The position numbers and the translations under genes were made by a program. The notes beneath the pieces were generated by a model. The model had not been told where the DNA came from. It saw nothing but the letters and a program-made list of their open reading frames with translations, and made no database searches. From Syntrophus sp. (in: bacteria) (GTDB lineage: Bacteria; Desulfobacterota; Syntrophia; Syntrophales; UBA5619), in assembly GCA_013824905.1 (NCBI GenBank), contig PNOO01000026.1, positions 1-16,491 on the forward strand: 16,491 bases of DNA, read 5' to 3'. Within the stretch, counting starts at the first letter, position 1, and every line of letters begins with the position of its first letter. Positions 1 to 7,468 of the stretch are shown here, in pieces.

Positions 1-2
1 AT

Positions 3-719
3 GCCGGCGGTATTCCGGCCCTGATGAACGAAATGCATAAGAATCAACTGATCCATCCCGATTGCCTGACGGCGACCGGGAAGACCATCGCCGAAAACAT
101 CGCCGGCCGAAAAATCCTGAATCCCGAGGTGATCCATCCGGTTGTAAACCCCATCTCCCCCCGGGGCGGGCTTGCCATCCTCCATGGAAACCTGGCCCCC
201 GAGGGCGCGGTCGTCAAAAGCGCCGCCGTCGCCCCGGAAATGTTGGAGCACTCCGGACCCGCCCGTGTCTTCGACCGGGAAGAAGAGGCCCTGGAGGCGA
301 TATTCGGCGGCCGCATCATTCCCGGCGACGTAATCGTCGTCCGCTACGAGGGGCCCAAGGGAGGGCCCGGCATGCGCGAACAGCTTTTGCCTACTTCGGC
401 CATCATCGGCATGGGTCTGGGCAAATCCGTAGCCCTGATCACCGATGGACGGTTTTCCGGGGCGACACAGGGGGCCTGTATCGGACACATTTCCCCGGAG
501 GCCTACCTGGGCGGCCCCATCGCGCTCATCGAGGAAGGAGACACCATCTCGATCGACATTCCGGCACGGAAACTGGAGCTGGCGGTCGAATCCGCGATTC
601 TGGAGGAGCGAAAAAGCAAATGGCGGCCTCCCGAAAGCACGAAACTGGAAAAAGGTTCGCTGCTGGAACGCTACCGGCGAATGGTAGGATCGGCAATCAA
701 AGGTTCGGTCTTGGAATAG
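3..719 (+). CDS. IlvD/Edd-family dehydratase, C-terminal part (5' truncated by window edge)
   Basis: The reading frame is open from the window edge, so this is the last 238 codons of a longer gene; the ATG at 24 is internal. The family (dihydroxy-acid dehydratase, 6-phosphogluconate dehydratase, sugar-acid dehydratases) removes water from 2,3-dihydroxy acids to give 2-keto-3-deoxy acids with an Fe-S cluster. Visible family signatures are GGIPALMNEM at the edge, DCLTATGKT, NPISPRGGLAILHGNLAPEG, YEGPKGGPGMRE, TDGRFSGATQG (its serine is the family's catalytic position) and GHISPEA...GGPIALIEEGD. The gene ends with TAG 17 bp before a LarA-like racemase on the same strand, so the two are probably co-transcribed. 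That partner argues for a sugar-acid or hydroxy-acid dehydratase at least as much as for IlvD proper. The family is certain; the substrate is unknown because the N-terminal half is missing. Confidence 0.9.
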   Translation, partial: AGGIPALMNEMHKNQLIHPDCLTATGKTIAENIAGRKILNPEVIHPVVNPISPRGGLAILHGNLAPEGAVVKSAAVAPEMLEHSGPARVFDREEEALEAIFGGRIIPGDVIVVRYEGPKGGPGMREQLLPTSAIIGMGLGKSVALITDGRFSGATQGACIGHISPEAYLGGPIALIEEGDTISIDIPARKLELAVESAILEERKSKWRPPESTKLEKGSLLERYRRMVGSAIKGSVLE

Positions 720-736
720 GGTGAGGGGAAAATGGC

Positions 737-2053
737 ATGACTGTCCGTAAATTGATGTTACCTTATGGCCGGGACAAAGTCGAGGTCATGGTCCCGAAAA
801 GCAATCTCATCGGCGTCTACTCTCCGCGCGAAGCGGCCCCGGTGGATGACATCCGGTCGGAAGTCCGGCGGGCGTTGACCGCGCCGATCGGAGCCCTGCC
901 CCTGCAAGAGCAGGTTCGGGGCAAGAAAAACGTGGTCCTGATCGCGGATGACAATACCCGGCTTACACCGACCGATCTTCTGATCCCGATTCTCCTGGAC
1001 GAGTGCAACGCGGCCGGTGTGTCCGATTCGGCGATCACCGTGATCATCGCGCTCGGGACCCACCGCCCCATGACGGACGATGAAATCATCGCCAAGTTCG
1101 GCGCCGAAACCCTCGACCGGGTGGTGATCAGGAATCATCCTTACAAAGATCCGGACGCCCTCGTCGATCTGGGAATGACCCGAAACGGGGGACGCATTCT
1201 GATCAATCGCACGGTCGTCGAAGCCGATTTCAAAATGGGGATCGGCAGCATCGTGCCCCATCACATCCCCGGGTACGCCGGGGGGGCGAAAATCATCCAG
1301 CCGGGCGTATCGGGCGAAGACACGACGGCATACACCCATCTGCTTTCCGTGCGGGCGCCCCGCTCCTACCTTGGCGTCCTGGACAACCCCGTCCGCGAGG
1401 AACTCGATGCGATGGCCCGGAAAGTCGGGATGAATACGATCCTCAACACGGTCCTCAACCGACAGGGAGAGGTCGTTCAGGCATTTTTCGGCGATGTGGT
1501 GGAGGCCTTCCGGGCTGGCGTTGCAAAGTCTCGGGAGGTTTATGAAATCCCGGTGCCGGAGGCGGCGGATATCGTGCTGGCCAGTTCCCATCCGTGCGAT
1601 CTGGATTTCTGGCAGGCTCACAAGACGCTCTACCCATCCGATCTCGCGGTCAAGGCGGGTGGCATTGTCATTGTGGTTACCCCCTGCAGCGAAGGGGTTT
1701 CCAAAATACATGGCGACATTCTGGAACTGACTTCTTACGGCTCCCAAAAGATTCGGGAAATGGTCTCGGGAAAGTGCGTGAGGGACGAAGTGGGCGCCGC
1801 CCTGGCGATCGCCTGGGCGCAGGTCAAGGAACGGGAAGAGGTCTGGATCGTGTCGAACGGCATTTCCGCAAACGAGGCGTCGAAACTCGGATTCCGGCAC
1901 TTTACCGCGGTTCAGGACGCCCTGGACGCCGCCCTAGCTCAAAAAGGGCCCGCCGCACGGGTGACGGTTCTGACCCAGACGCCGGACATGCTGCCGCGGA
2001 TCTCGGCCGCCGCTACTCCGGGAGCGCCACCTTTCGCGTCGCCCCGCCACTGA
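737..2053 (+). CDS. LarA-like nickel-pincer hydroxy-acid racemase/epimerase (DUF2088), copy 1
   Basis: A 438-residue cytoplasmic protein, close to the usual LarA length of about 425. LarA enzymes interconvert alpha-hydroxy-acid stereoisomers by hydride transfer with a nickel-pincer nucleotide bound to a lysine. Motifs in order: DDNTR (71-75), GTHRP (108-112), PHHIPGYAGGAK (174-185), H201, and QAHKT with K296. These match the positions of the key residues of Lactiplantibacillus LarA (D72, R75, H108, H174, K184, H200, K298), so the copy looks catalytically intact. The ATG at 737 has GAGGGG 8 nt upstream. It follows the IlvD-type dehydratase by 17 bp, suggesting that it epimerises the substrate of that dehydratase. 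LarA homologues include malate, phenyllactate, hydroxyglutarate and sugar-acid enzymes, so the substrate is open. No larB, larC or larE cofactor gene lies in the window. Confidence 0.88.
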   Translation: MTVRKLMLPYGRDKVEVMVPKSNLIGVYSPREAAPVDDIRSEVRRALTAPIGALPLQEQVRGKKNVVLIADDNTRLTPTDLLIPILLDECNAAGVSDSAITVIIALGTHRPMTDDEIIAKFGAETLDRVVIRNHPYKDPDALVDLGMTRNGGRILINRTVVEADFKMGIGSIVPHHIPGYAGGAKIIQPGVSGEDTTAYTHLLSVRAPRSYLGVLDNPVREELDAMARKVGMNTILNTVLNRQGEVVQAFFGDVVEAFRAGVAKSREVYEIPVPEAADIVLASSHPCDLDFWQAHKTLYPSDLAVKAGGIVIVVTPCSEGVSKIHGDILELTSYGSQKIREMVSGKCVRDEVGAALAIAWAQVKEREEVWIVSNGISANEASKLGFRHFTAVQDALDAALAQKGPAARVTVLTQTPDMLPRISAAATPGAPPFASPRH

Positions 2054-2451
2054 AGGGGATTTCGAGGAAAATCCTTTCCGGGGTAAGAAAGCAAGCATTT
2101 CATTGAAGACGAAAAGCTGCAGCAAACTGATGCAAAGGAGGGGCGCCGTATGCCTTATGTGGTGAGCCTTCCGTGATGGGCCATGCGTATGTACCGTTGA
2201 ATCCTGGAGAATATTGAGCACCGGCAGGGGTTAACGGGGTAATTGTTTATGGGCTTTGCCTGAAGTGCAGTCTCACAACTGGGGCGGTAGAGAATATAAA
2301 ACAGAGGGGCAGCAGGCATTATACAAGAAAGAGCTGCTTCGTGTTCTCCAAGTAATGCCCGGACCACCCGTGATGAGACATCACCAAGGGCCCGGCTTCC
2401 GCTGCAAAGGGACTTTCGGGCAATCGGTGCTTTTTCAATGAATATTCTCTT
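2054..2451. other. Convergent intergenic gap, no gene recognised
   Basis: This 398-bp stretch separates the 3' ends of the racemase (plus) and the BKACE gene (minus). A 9-bp hairpin with two G-U pairs at 2054-2077 directly follows the racemase stop but has no T-tract. A 6-bp stem with a 3-nt loop lies at 2370-2384. A strong Shine-Dalgarno-like AAAGGAGG at 2134-2141 precedes an 8-codon ORF at 2150-2176. No longer ORF here resembles a known protein or has a ribosome binding site, and no convincing intrinsic terminator is seen for either flanking gene. Confidence 0.6.
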
Positions 2452-3375
2452 CTAATATTTGACGGCTTGAGGCCCTTTCAGGTTTAGAATGCTCCGGGCC
2501 TCCTCCGGGGTTGCCGGTTCCAGATCGTGCTCCCGGGCAATCCGGATGATTTTCTCGACTTGTTCGGCGCTGCTTTTGGCCAACTTCCCCTTTCCCAGGT
2601 AGAGATTGTCTTCCAATCCGACCCGGGTGAAACCGCCCATCAGTAGCGCTGCATTGCACATCTTGAACTGATTCTTACCGGCCGCACATACTGACCAGAC
2701 AAAGTCTGTGCCGAGAATTTCCCTGGCGGAATTGTGCAGAAAGAGCAGATTGCCGATTGTAGCCTGCATGCCGCCCAGGATGCCCAGGACGAATTGAATG
2801 TAGATCGGCTTCTTGATACTGCCGCGGTTCAACAGAAAGGCAATATTGTTCAACATGCCGGCATCGTAGACTTCAAACTCCGGCTTGGTGTCTTCCTGGG
2901 AAAAGTGGCTGCTGAACTCCCTCAGTGTTTTGAAGGTGTTCGGAAAGATGAAATCCTCGCTCATAGACAGGTACTGCGGTTCCCAGTCGTATTTAAAGTC
3001 CTGTATCTTTTCCAGTACGGGGTGCAGGGAAAAATTCAAGGATCCGGCGTTCAACGAAGCCATTTCCGGGCTGTAGGTTTTCACCACCCTCACCCGCTCT
3101 TCCACGCTCATCCCGAATCCTCCGCCGGTGGTGGCGCAAATCACCGCATCGCATTTGTTTTTTATTTTGGACAGGATTTCACCGAACAGATCACTGCCCG
3201 ACGACGGGCGCCCGGTTTTCGGATCCCTGGCGTGCACGTGCACAACGGCGGCACCGGCTTCACGGGCCCGGCGGGCCTCTTCGGCAAGTTGGTCCGGAGT
3301 GATGGGCAGGTAAGGCGACATGGTGGGGGTGTGAATGGCGCCTGTCAAAGCTGCGGTCACGATAAACTTATCCAT
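2452..3375 (-). CDS. Beta-keto acid cleavage enzyme (BKACE, DUF849 / Kce-like)
   Basis: A 307-residue member of the BKACE family, which condenses a beta-keto acid with acetyl-CoA and releases acetoacetate plus a new acyl-CoA, using a divalent metal. Key features are TAALTGAIHTP near the N-terminus, the metal-binding HVHARD with H46 and H48 (the numbering of the lysine-fermentation enzyme Kce), CATTGGGFG (80-88), and GGFTRVGLEDN (247-257), whose glutamate is the likely third ligand. The frame extends to a GTG at 3390, but the ATG at 3375 is preferred: GAGGAG lies at 3383-3388, 7 nt upstream of it and overlapping the GTG. It is the last gene of a minus-strand operon, 32 bp after the lactonase-like gene. 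The context suggests that a keto acid produced from the imported compound is cleaved here. The family is secure; the substrate is unknown. Confidence 0.9.
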   Translation of the reverse strand: MDKFIVTAALTGAIHTPTMSPYLPITPDQLAEEARRAREAGAAVVHVHARDPKTGRPSSGSDLFGEILSKIKNKCDAVICATTGGGFGMSVEERVRVVKTYSPEMASLNAGSLNFSLHPVLEKIQDFKYDWEPQYLSMSEDFIFPNTFKTLREFSSHFSQEDTKPEFEVYDAGMLNNIAFLLNRGSIKKPIYIQFVLGILGGMQATIGNLLFLHNSAREILGTDFVWSVCAAGKNQFKMCNAALLMGGFTRVGLEDNLYLGKGKLAKSSAEQVEKIIRIAREHDLEPATPEEARSILNLKGPQAVKY

Positions 3376-3407
3376 TTTGAAACTCCTCACAAATATAGAA
3401 TATCTGA

Positions 3408-4436
3408 TTATTTCCAGTGCACCATCGGCAGCCCTGCCACCGGTGATCTGAAATAGGGAATGCGTTTTCCACGAAGACTGCCTACATAAACGGTTTTTAG
3501 GTCAGGCCCTCCAAACGTCACGCTGGCGAACCAGGGTGCAATGGTTCCGCCAGCGGCCAGCATGTGGTCGGGTGTTACACGATCCTCGGCAAAGGCCTTC
3601 TCCAGCGCCAGAGCCGGCGCCTCGTTGGTGTCGTCCAGGACAATGTGAAAATCCCCGTCGGGGGTGATCGCAAAAACCTGATCGACCATGACGAGCGTGC
3701 CCCAGAGGTTCCCATAAGCGTCAAACGCAATGCCATCGGGAAAACCAAATTGCCCGAGCTTGGTAGGTCCGTATATTTCCCGATTGGTCAGCGAGCCGTC
3801 CGGTCCGACCCGCATGCGCGTGATGCACTGACCGCAGGTTTCAACAATGTAGAGGTACTCCTCACGGGCATCCAGGCGGATTTCGTTGGTAAAGCGGAAG
3901 CCGTCGGCCACGATGCGCAATCCCTTTTCATCAACCAGCGCAATATAGCCGTCGGCAATGTTCGGACTGACCGCCTTCATCCAGTTTTTGATTCGGGTGG
4001 AAATGGTAAGCCAAACACGGTTTTGGCTGTCCCGCAGCACAAAGTTCACCTTGCCGATCGGCTCGCCGTTGATGCGCTCATAGAGCACACGGGTCTGACC
4101 GCTGCGCGTCATGACCTCCAGGCTGTCGGTGCCGAAATTGGAAATGAGGATATCGCCGTTTTCTGCAAAGGCCAGGCCGTTGGGCAACGTGCCTTCGGTG
4201 AACCTGCTGGCTTCATCGGACGCCAATTCGAAAGCCTTTTCATAGGACTGGGCAATGATCTCCTGGCTGCCGTCCGGCGAGATTTTGACGACGCCTCCGC
4301 GAGCATCCGCCGACCAGAGCGTGCCGTCCGGCTCGGCCAGGATACACTCCGGCCGTTGCAAATCATGGCCGATATATTGGATGTCGGCCCGATCGACCTG
4401 AAAACCTGACAGGGGATTCTTCCTATTCATATTCAT
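3408..4436 (-). CDS. SMP-30/gluconolactonase/LRE-family lactonase
   Basis: A 342-residue, six-bladed propeller-type protein of the SMP-30/gluconolactonase family, which hydrolyses sugar lactones and related lactones using one divalent metal. The expected ligand pattern is present: E30 in RPECIL, N86 in LPNGLAF, N184 in RFTNEIRLD and D234 in FPDGIAF. Repeating D-G-x-L-W/Y blade turns occur throughout (PDGTLWSAD, NGDILISN, YGNLWGT, PDGDFHIV). There is no signal peptide, so it should be cytoplasmic. The ATG at 4436 is preceded by GAGAGGAAAC, a good ribosome binding site; a second in-frame ATG two codons later is possible. It lies 18 bp after dctM and 32 bp before BKACE in the same operon. Family members with other roles (organophosphatase, strictosidine-synthase-like) exist, so lactonase activity is likely but not proven. 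Confidence 0.85.
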   Translation of the reverse strand: MNMNRKNPLSGFQVDRADIQYIGHDLQRPECILAEPDGTLWSADARGGVVKISPDGSQEIIAQSYEKAFELASDEASRFTEGTLPNGLAFAENGDILISNFGTDSLEVMTRSGQTRVLYERINGEPIGKVNFVLRDSQNRVWLTISTRIKNWMKAVSPNIADGYIALVDEKGLRIVADGFRFTNEIRLDAREEYLYIVETCGQCITRMRVGPDGSLTNREIYGPTKLGQFGFPDGIAFDAYGNLWGTLVMVDQVFAITPDGDFHIVLDDTNEAPALALEKAFAEDRVTPDHMLAAGGTIAPWFASVTFGGPDLKTVYVGSLRGKRIPYFRSPVAGLPMVHWK

Positions 4437-4454
4437 AGTTTCCTCTCTTTTTTA

Positions 4455-5774
4455 CTACCGAACCAGAATGAGGCTGATTTGAGGGAATATAACCAGAAGC
4501 ACCAGTACGATGATCATCATCAATACGTAGGGCAGCGCCCCCATAAACACCTCGTTCAAGCCGATGCGCTGATCGTCCAGAGTCGATTTGACCACAAAGG
4601 CTGCCATGCCAAAGGGCGGAGTGATCAATCCCACTTCAACAGCGACGACCGTTACAACACCGAACCAGACAAAGTTGACGCCGAACCCCTGCATGACCGG
4701 ATAGATGAGCGGCACGATGATAACCATGATTGATGTGGAGTCGAGAAACGTACCTGCCAGCAGGATGATCACCAAATAGACGGTCAGAACGGAATATAGA
4801 CCGAGTCCGGATCCCCCGAACCAGCTTCCGATATATCCGGTAATTCCGGACATGCCCAGCATGCGGCTGTACATGTTGGCGGCGATCAGCAAAAACAGGA
4901 TGGCCACCGTCACATGGCCGGTTTCTACAAGCACCTGCCAGAACTTTGCCCGGCTAAGCTGTCGTTTGCCGAGTGTCAGGACAAAAGCTCCTAAGGCTCC
5001 GACAGCGCCCGATTCGGTGGGTGTAAACCAGCCTGCGTAAATTCCGCCCAGCACCAGCGCAATCAGTAAAGCAATGGGTACTAGTTTCAACAGGGCCTCA
5101 AAAAGCGTCATTTCGGGACCTCTTCCCAAATCCGCTTGCTTGTTAACACTACCCACATAGTTCGGGAACCGGTAGGCCATCAAAAGGATCCCGACGCAGT
5201 AAGCGGCCGAAAGGAGAATCCCGGGCATAATGCCGGCCTTGAAGAGATCGCCGATGGAGGTTTCCGTCAATATCCCGAATAGTATCAACAGCAGGCTGGG
5301 AGGAATCAACATGCCCAGCACGGATGAGCCGGCCACCACGCCGACGGCAAAACGGGGCGTATACCCGAGCCGGATCATTTCCGGCACGGCAACCTTGGTG
5401 AAAACAGCAGCCGATGCGATGGATATCCCGGTGACGGCGGCAAACACCGCATTAGCAAATACGGTGGCAATCCCCAGGCCGCCGCGGACACCGCGGAAAA
5501 GCCGGTTGGCCACATCGAACGTGTCCTTCCCGATTCCTGAAACCGCAATGAACATCCCCATCAGAATGAACAGGGGCACCACACCGAAGATGTAGCCGGA
5601 GATGCTGTCGGATGCCGCAAGCGCCATCATTTTGCTGGCAATGGTGTAATTGTCCCTGATCAGCAACACGCCCAGAAATGACAGAAGGGCGAGAGCGACA
5701 GCAACATGCATGCCGCTATAGATCAGCAGCACAATGCACAGAACAGAGAAAATACCAATCTGGATATCCGTCAT
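4455..5774 (-). CDS. dctM: TRAP transporter large permease DctM, system 1
   Basis: A 439-residue inner-membrane protein with about 12 hydrophobic segments, the size and pattern of DctM. It is the sodium-driven transport subunit of a TRAP (tripartite ATP-independent periplasmic) system for organic acids. Typical motifs are FILMGMFIAVSGI, GGLGIATVFANAVFAAVTG, GMLIPPSLLLILFG, WFTPTESGAVGA and the C-terminal GLITPPFGMAAFVV. The open frame runs back to 5867, but the true start is the ATG at 5774 (MTDIQIGIF): it overlaps the dctQ stop as ATGA (5771-5774) and has GGAG upstream. It is translationally coupled to dctQ and followed 18 bp later by the lactonase-like gene. The substrate cannot be read from this subunit. 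Confidence 0.93.
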   Translation of the reverse strand: MTDIQIGIFSVLCIVLLIYSGMHVAVALALLSFLGVLLIRDNYTIASKMMALAASDSISGYIFGVVPLFILMGMFIAVSGIGKDTFDVANRLFRGVRGGLGIATVFANAVFAAVTGISIASAAVFTKVAVPEMIRLGYTPRFAVGVVAGSSVLGMLIPPSLLLILFGILTETSIGDLFKAGIMPGILLSAAYCVGILLMAYRFPNYVGSVNKQADLGRGPEMTLFEALLKLVPIALLIALVLGGIYAGWFTPTESGAVGALGAFVLTLGKRQLSRAKFWQVLVETGHVTVAILFLLIAANMYSRMLGMSGITGYIGSWFGGSGLGLYSVLTVYLVIILLAGTFLDSTSIMVIIVPLIYPVMQGFGVNFVWFGVVTVVAVEVGLITPPFGMAAFVVKSTLDDQRIGLNEVFMGALPYVLMMIIVLVLLVIFPQISLILVR

Positions 5775-6346
5775 AGCCGTTCTCCGCCGCCGGATGTGCC
5801 GGGCTTGAACATCTGTATGAAATTGCGAGCGGCTATCATCAGAAATTGCAGACTTCCGGCAACACAACCGATGAGAATAACCAATTTCACCGGCCAGATG
5901 GGCAACATAAAATCACCCTCGGCCCCCACATATTCACCGATCTTCCAGGCCCCGGTGAAAAGCGGAATGCTGGCACTGAATAGAACAGCCAATAGACAGG
6001 CGCCAACCAGATGATAAATCCCTTCACAGAATTGCCGAAGTTTCGGAAGTCTTTTCTGGAATACGTTCAGAAGGATTTCGACACGGGTCAGCCGGCCCAC
6101 CTTGAGGGTGTGGGCGATCTGAAGAAACACGCAGGCCACGATAGACATTGTCACGATTTCGGGCACGCCTCGCAATGGGAAATTAAAAAACAACCGGCTG
6201 CCAATGTCCAGATTGATGATAACCAAGAGCACCATCACCCATGCTGTCCCGATGCTGTTCATAATGGAAATGACGGTTTCGAAAGAAACCCGGCGCGGCG
6301 GTTTAAGTGCCGCGCCGGGTTCCTTTTTTTCTTTCCTTATCGCCAT
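5771..6346 (-). CDS. dctQ: TRAP transporter small permease DctQ, system 1
   Basis: A 191-residue inner-membrane protein with four hydrophobic segments, as expected for DctQ, the small TRAP subunit that supports DctM. A positively charged N-terminal tail of about 25 residues (MAIRKEKKEPGAALKPPRR) precedes the first helix, slightly longer than usual. The family pattern NLDIGSRLFFNFPLRGVPEIV is present in the region after helix 1. The ATG at 6346 starts 3 nt after the dctP stop; AAGG within the dctP end can serve as ribosome binding site. The last codon overlaps the dctM start (ATGA). Codons 7-22 form a very strong RNA hairpin, described separately, which could reduce dctQM expression relative to dctP. 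Confidence 0.9.
   Translation of the reverse strand: MAIRKEKKEPGAALKPPRRVSFETVISIMNSIGTAWVMVLLVIINLDIGSRLFFNFPLRGVPEIVTMSIVACVFLQIAHTLKVGRLTRVEILLNVFQKRLPKLRQFCEGIYHLVGACLLAVLFSASIPLFTGAWKIGEYVGAEGDFMLPIWPVKLVILIGCVAGSLQFLMIAARNFIQMFKPGTSGGGERL
6282..6326 (-). terminator. 18-bp hairpin inside the dctQ1 start region (attenuator or mRNA stabiliser)
   Basis: On the dctPQM mRNA strand the arms 6309-6326 and 6282-6299 pair over 18 bp, with one G-U wobble and a 9-nt loop (6300-6308). The 13-bp core (6287-6299 with 6309-6321) is perfect and mostly G/C. It lies about 20 nt downstream of the dctQ start codon and 30 nt after the dctP stop. The sense RNA has only a mixed UCUUUC run after the stem; the antisense strand has CC followed by seven Ts, a better intrinsic terminator. 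The outer wobble pair is possible only in the sense RNA. It may partially terminate, block dctQ initiation, or protect the dctP 3' end. Confidence 0.6.
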
Positions 6347-6349
6347 CCC

Positions 6350-7426
6350 TTATTCCTTGTCCCAATCCCGAAGGAGGGTGACATTGCGTTTGCGCAATCC
6401 GTCCAGGTACCCCTTGAGCATGGCTTTACCCGGTTGGCCCTTTTCTTCCATGGAAGCAGCCCATTCCATCGGGATATTGGGGAGCTTCCTGGCCCATCGT
6501 TTCTGCTCAGCCAGAGAAAGGTTTACTACTTTGGCGCCTCCCTTCTTCATGGCCAGAATGGCATTGTCTGCCCGAGCGGTCTGGGCTTCAGCCAGTTTCT
6601 TGGTATACTCCTTGCCGACTTCGATGAAAATTTTCTGTATTTCGGACGGGAATGATTCAAAGACGTCCTTGTTGATGCTGATGCCGCCGGCGAAATGGGC
6701 GCCGAAGTTCACGATGGCGATGTATGGTGCTACCTCATTCAGTTTAATAGCGGCCGCTGCGGTCATGAAGGTCAGAGCGCCTTGGAACACGCCGGTTTGA
6801 ATGCCGTTATAATATTCATTCAAATTAGAGGCCACGGCCACGCCGCCGGTTCCTTTCAGCCAGTTGGCCGAAGGGCCGGGCGCTGCGATCTTTTGTCCCT
6901 TGACATCGTCCACTGTGTTTATCGGGAAACTGGTCAGAATCCCGTAGTTGTCCAAGGCGGCGCCGCCGAGGTAAATCTGGTTGTGCTTGGTCCACTCCCG
7001 CGCCAGTGCAGGGATCTGTTTCTGGAGTTCAGTGATCGTATCGACCACGTAATAGATGTTATCCGTAGCAAAGGGTGTCATATAGGTAACATTGTGGAGA
7101 GGCATTTTCGGCGCATGGAAGATAGTTCCCACAAAACCCATATCCGAGACGCCCGCTTCAATCGCTTCCAATTCGCCGCCGATCTTGGCAATGGTTCCCC
7201 CGTACGCCTGGTTCCACTCGACGGTGTCGCCCTTGCCAAGGGCCGCCACCCGCTTGTCAACCTCGGGGATGAAAAAATCACGACATAAGGTGACCCACAG
7301 GAAAACCGGCGGATGGCCGGTCGACACCGTTATCTTGTATTTTTTCGCAGCCGCATCCCCTGCAGTCAACGTGAGTGCCAGCGCCACTCCCACAGTGATC
7401 ATCATCCAAATTTTCCATTTTTTCAT
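6350..7426 (-). CDS. dctP: TRAP substrate-binding protein DctP, system 1 (atypical binding motif)
   Basis: A 358-residue exported protein. The signal peptide has a KKWK n-region, a hydrophobic core to about residue 22, and probable cleavage after DAAA near 27. It is the periplasmic receptor that delivers substrate to the DctQM permease. DctP-family features include the KITVSTGHPP strand start, the EAIEAGVSDMGFVG helix (88-100), INTVDDVKGQKI and the GIQTGVFQGALTF segment. In canonical DctP proteins an arginine in a KIR motif binds the carboxylate; here the motif reads KIAAPG with Ala181. The pocket may therefore differ from C4-dicarboxylate receptors, or another arginine may take over. The ATG at 7426 has AAAGGAG at 7434-7440. 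The gene follows the cyclase by 42 bp and precedes dctQ by 3 bp. Family assignment is firm; the ligand is unknown. Confidence 0.9.
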   Translation of the reverse strand: MKKWKIWMMITVGVALALTLTAGDAAAKKYKITVSTGHPPVFLWVTLCRDFFIPEVDKRVAALGKGDTVEWNQAYGGTIAKIGGELEAIEAGVSDMGFVGTIFHAPKMPLHNVTYMTPFATDNIYYVVDTITELQKQIPALAREWTKHNQIYLGGAALDNYGILTSFPINTVDDVKGQKIAAPGPSANWLKGTGGVAVASNLNEYYNGIQTGVFQGALTFMTAAAAIKLNEVAPYIAIVNFGAHFAGGISINKDVFESFPSEIQKIFIEVGKEYTKKLAEAQTARADNAILAMKKGGAKVVNLSLAEQKRWARKLPNIPMEWAASMEEKGQPGKAMLKGYLDGLRKRNVTLLRDWDKE

Positions 7427-7468
7427 CTTTTATCTCCTTTGAATAATAATGTCGGTATCATTTCATGC

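Noticed and set aside
758..1900. 380-codon minus-strand ORF antisense to the first racemase gene
   Set aside because: It lies entirely inside a gene with complete LarA motifs, has no ribosome binding site and has low-complexity, Arg/His/Asp-rich composition typical of G+C-rich antisense frames.
2054..2077. Hairpin right after the racemase stop as an intrinsic terminator
   Set aside because: The stem has two G-U pairs and is followed by CCGGGG rather than a T-tract.
2256..2441. 61-codon plus-strand ORF in the convergent gap
   Set aside because: It starts with TTG, lacks a ribosome binding site and shows no recognisable similarity.
3376..3390. Upstream GTG start for the BKACE gene (five extra codons)
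   Set aside because: The GTG overlaps the GAGGAG Shine-Dalgarno sequence that is well spaced for the ATG at 3375; H46 and H48 numbering also matches the family from that ATG.
2734..4409. Plus-strand ORFs of 240 and 281 codons opposite the BKACE and lactonase genes
   Set aside because: They mirror well-recognised genes on the other strand and show no family motif of their own.
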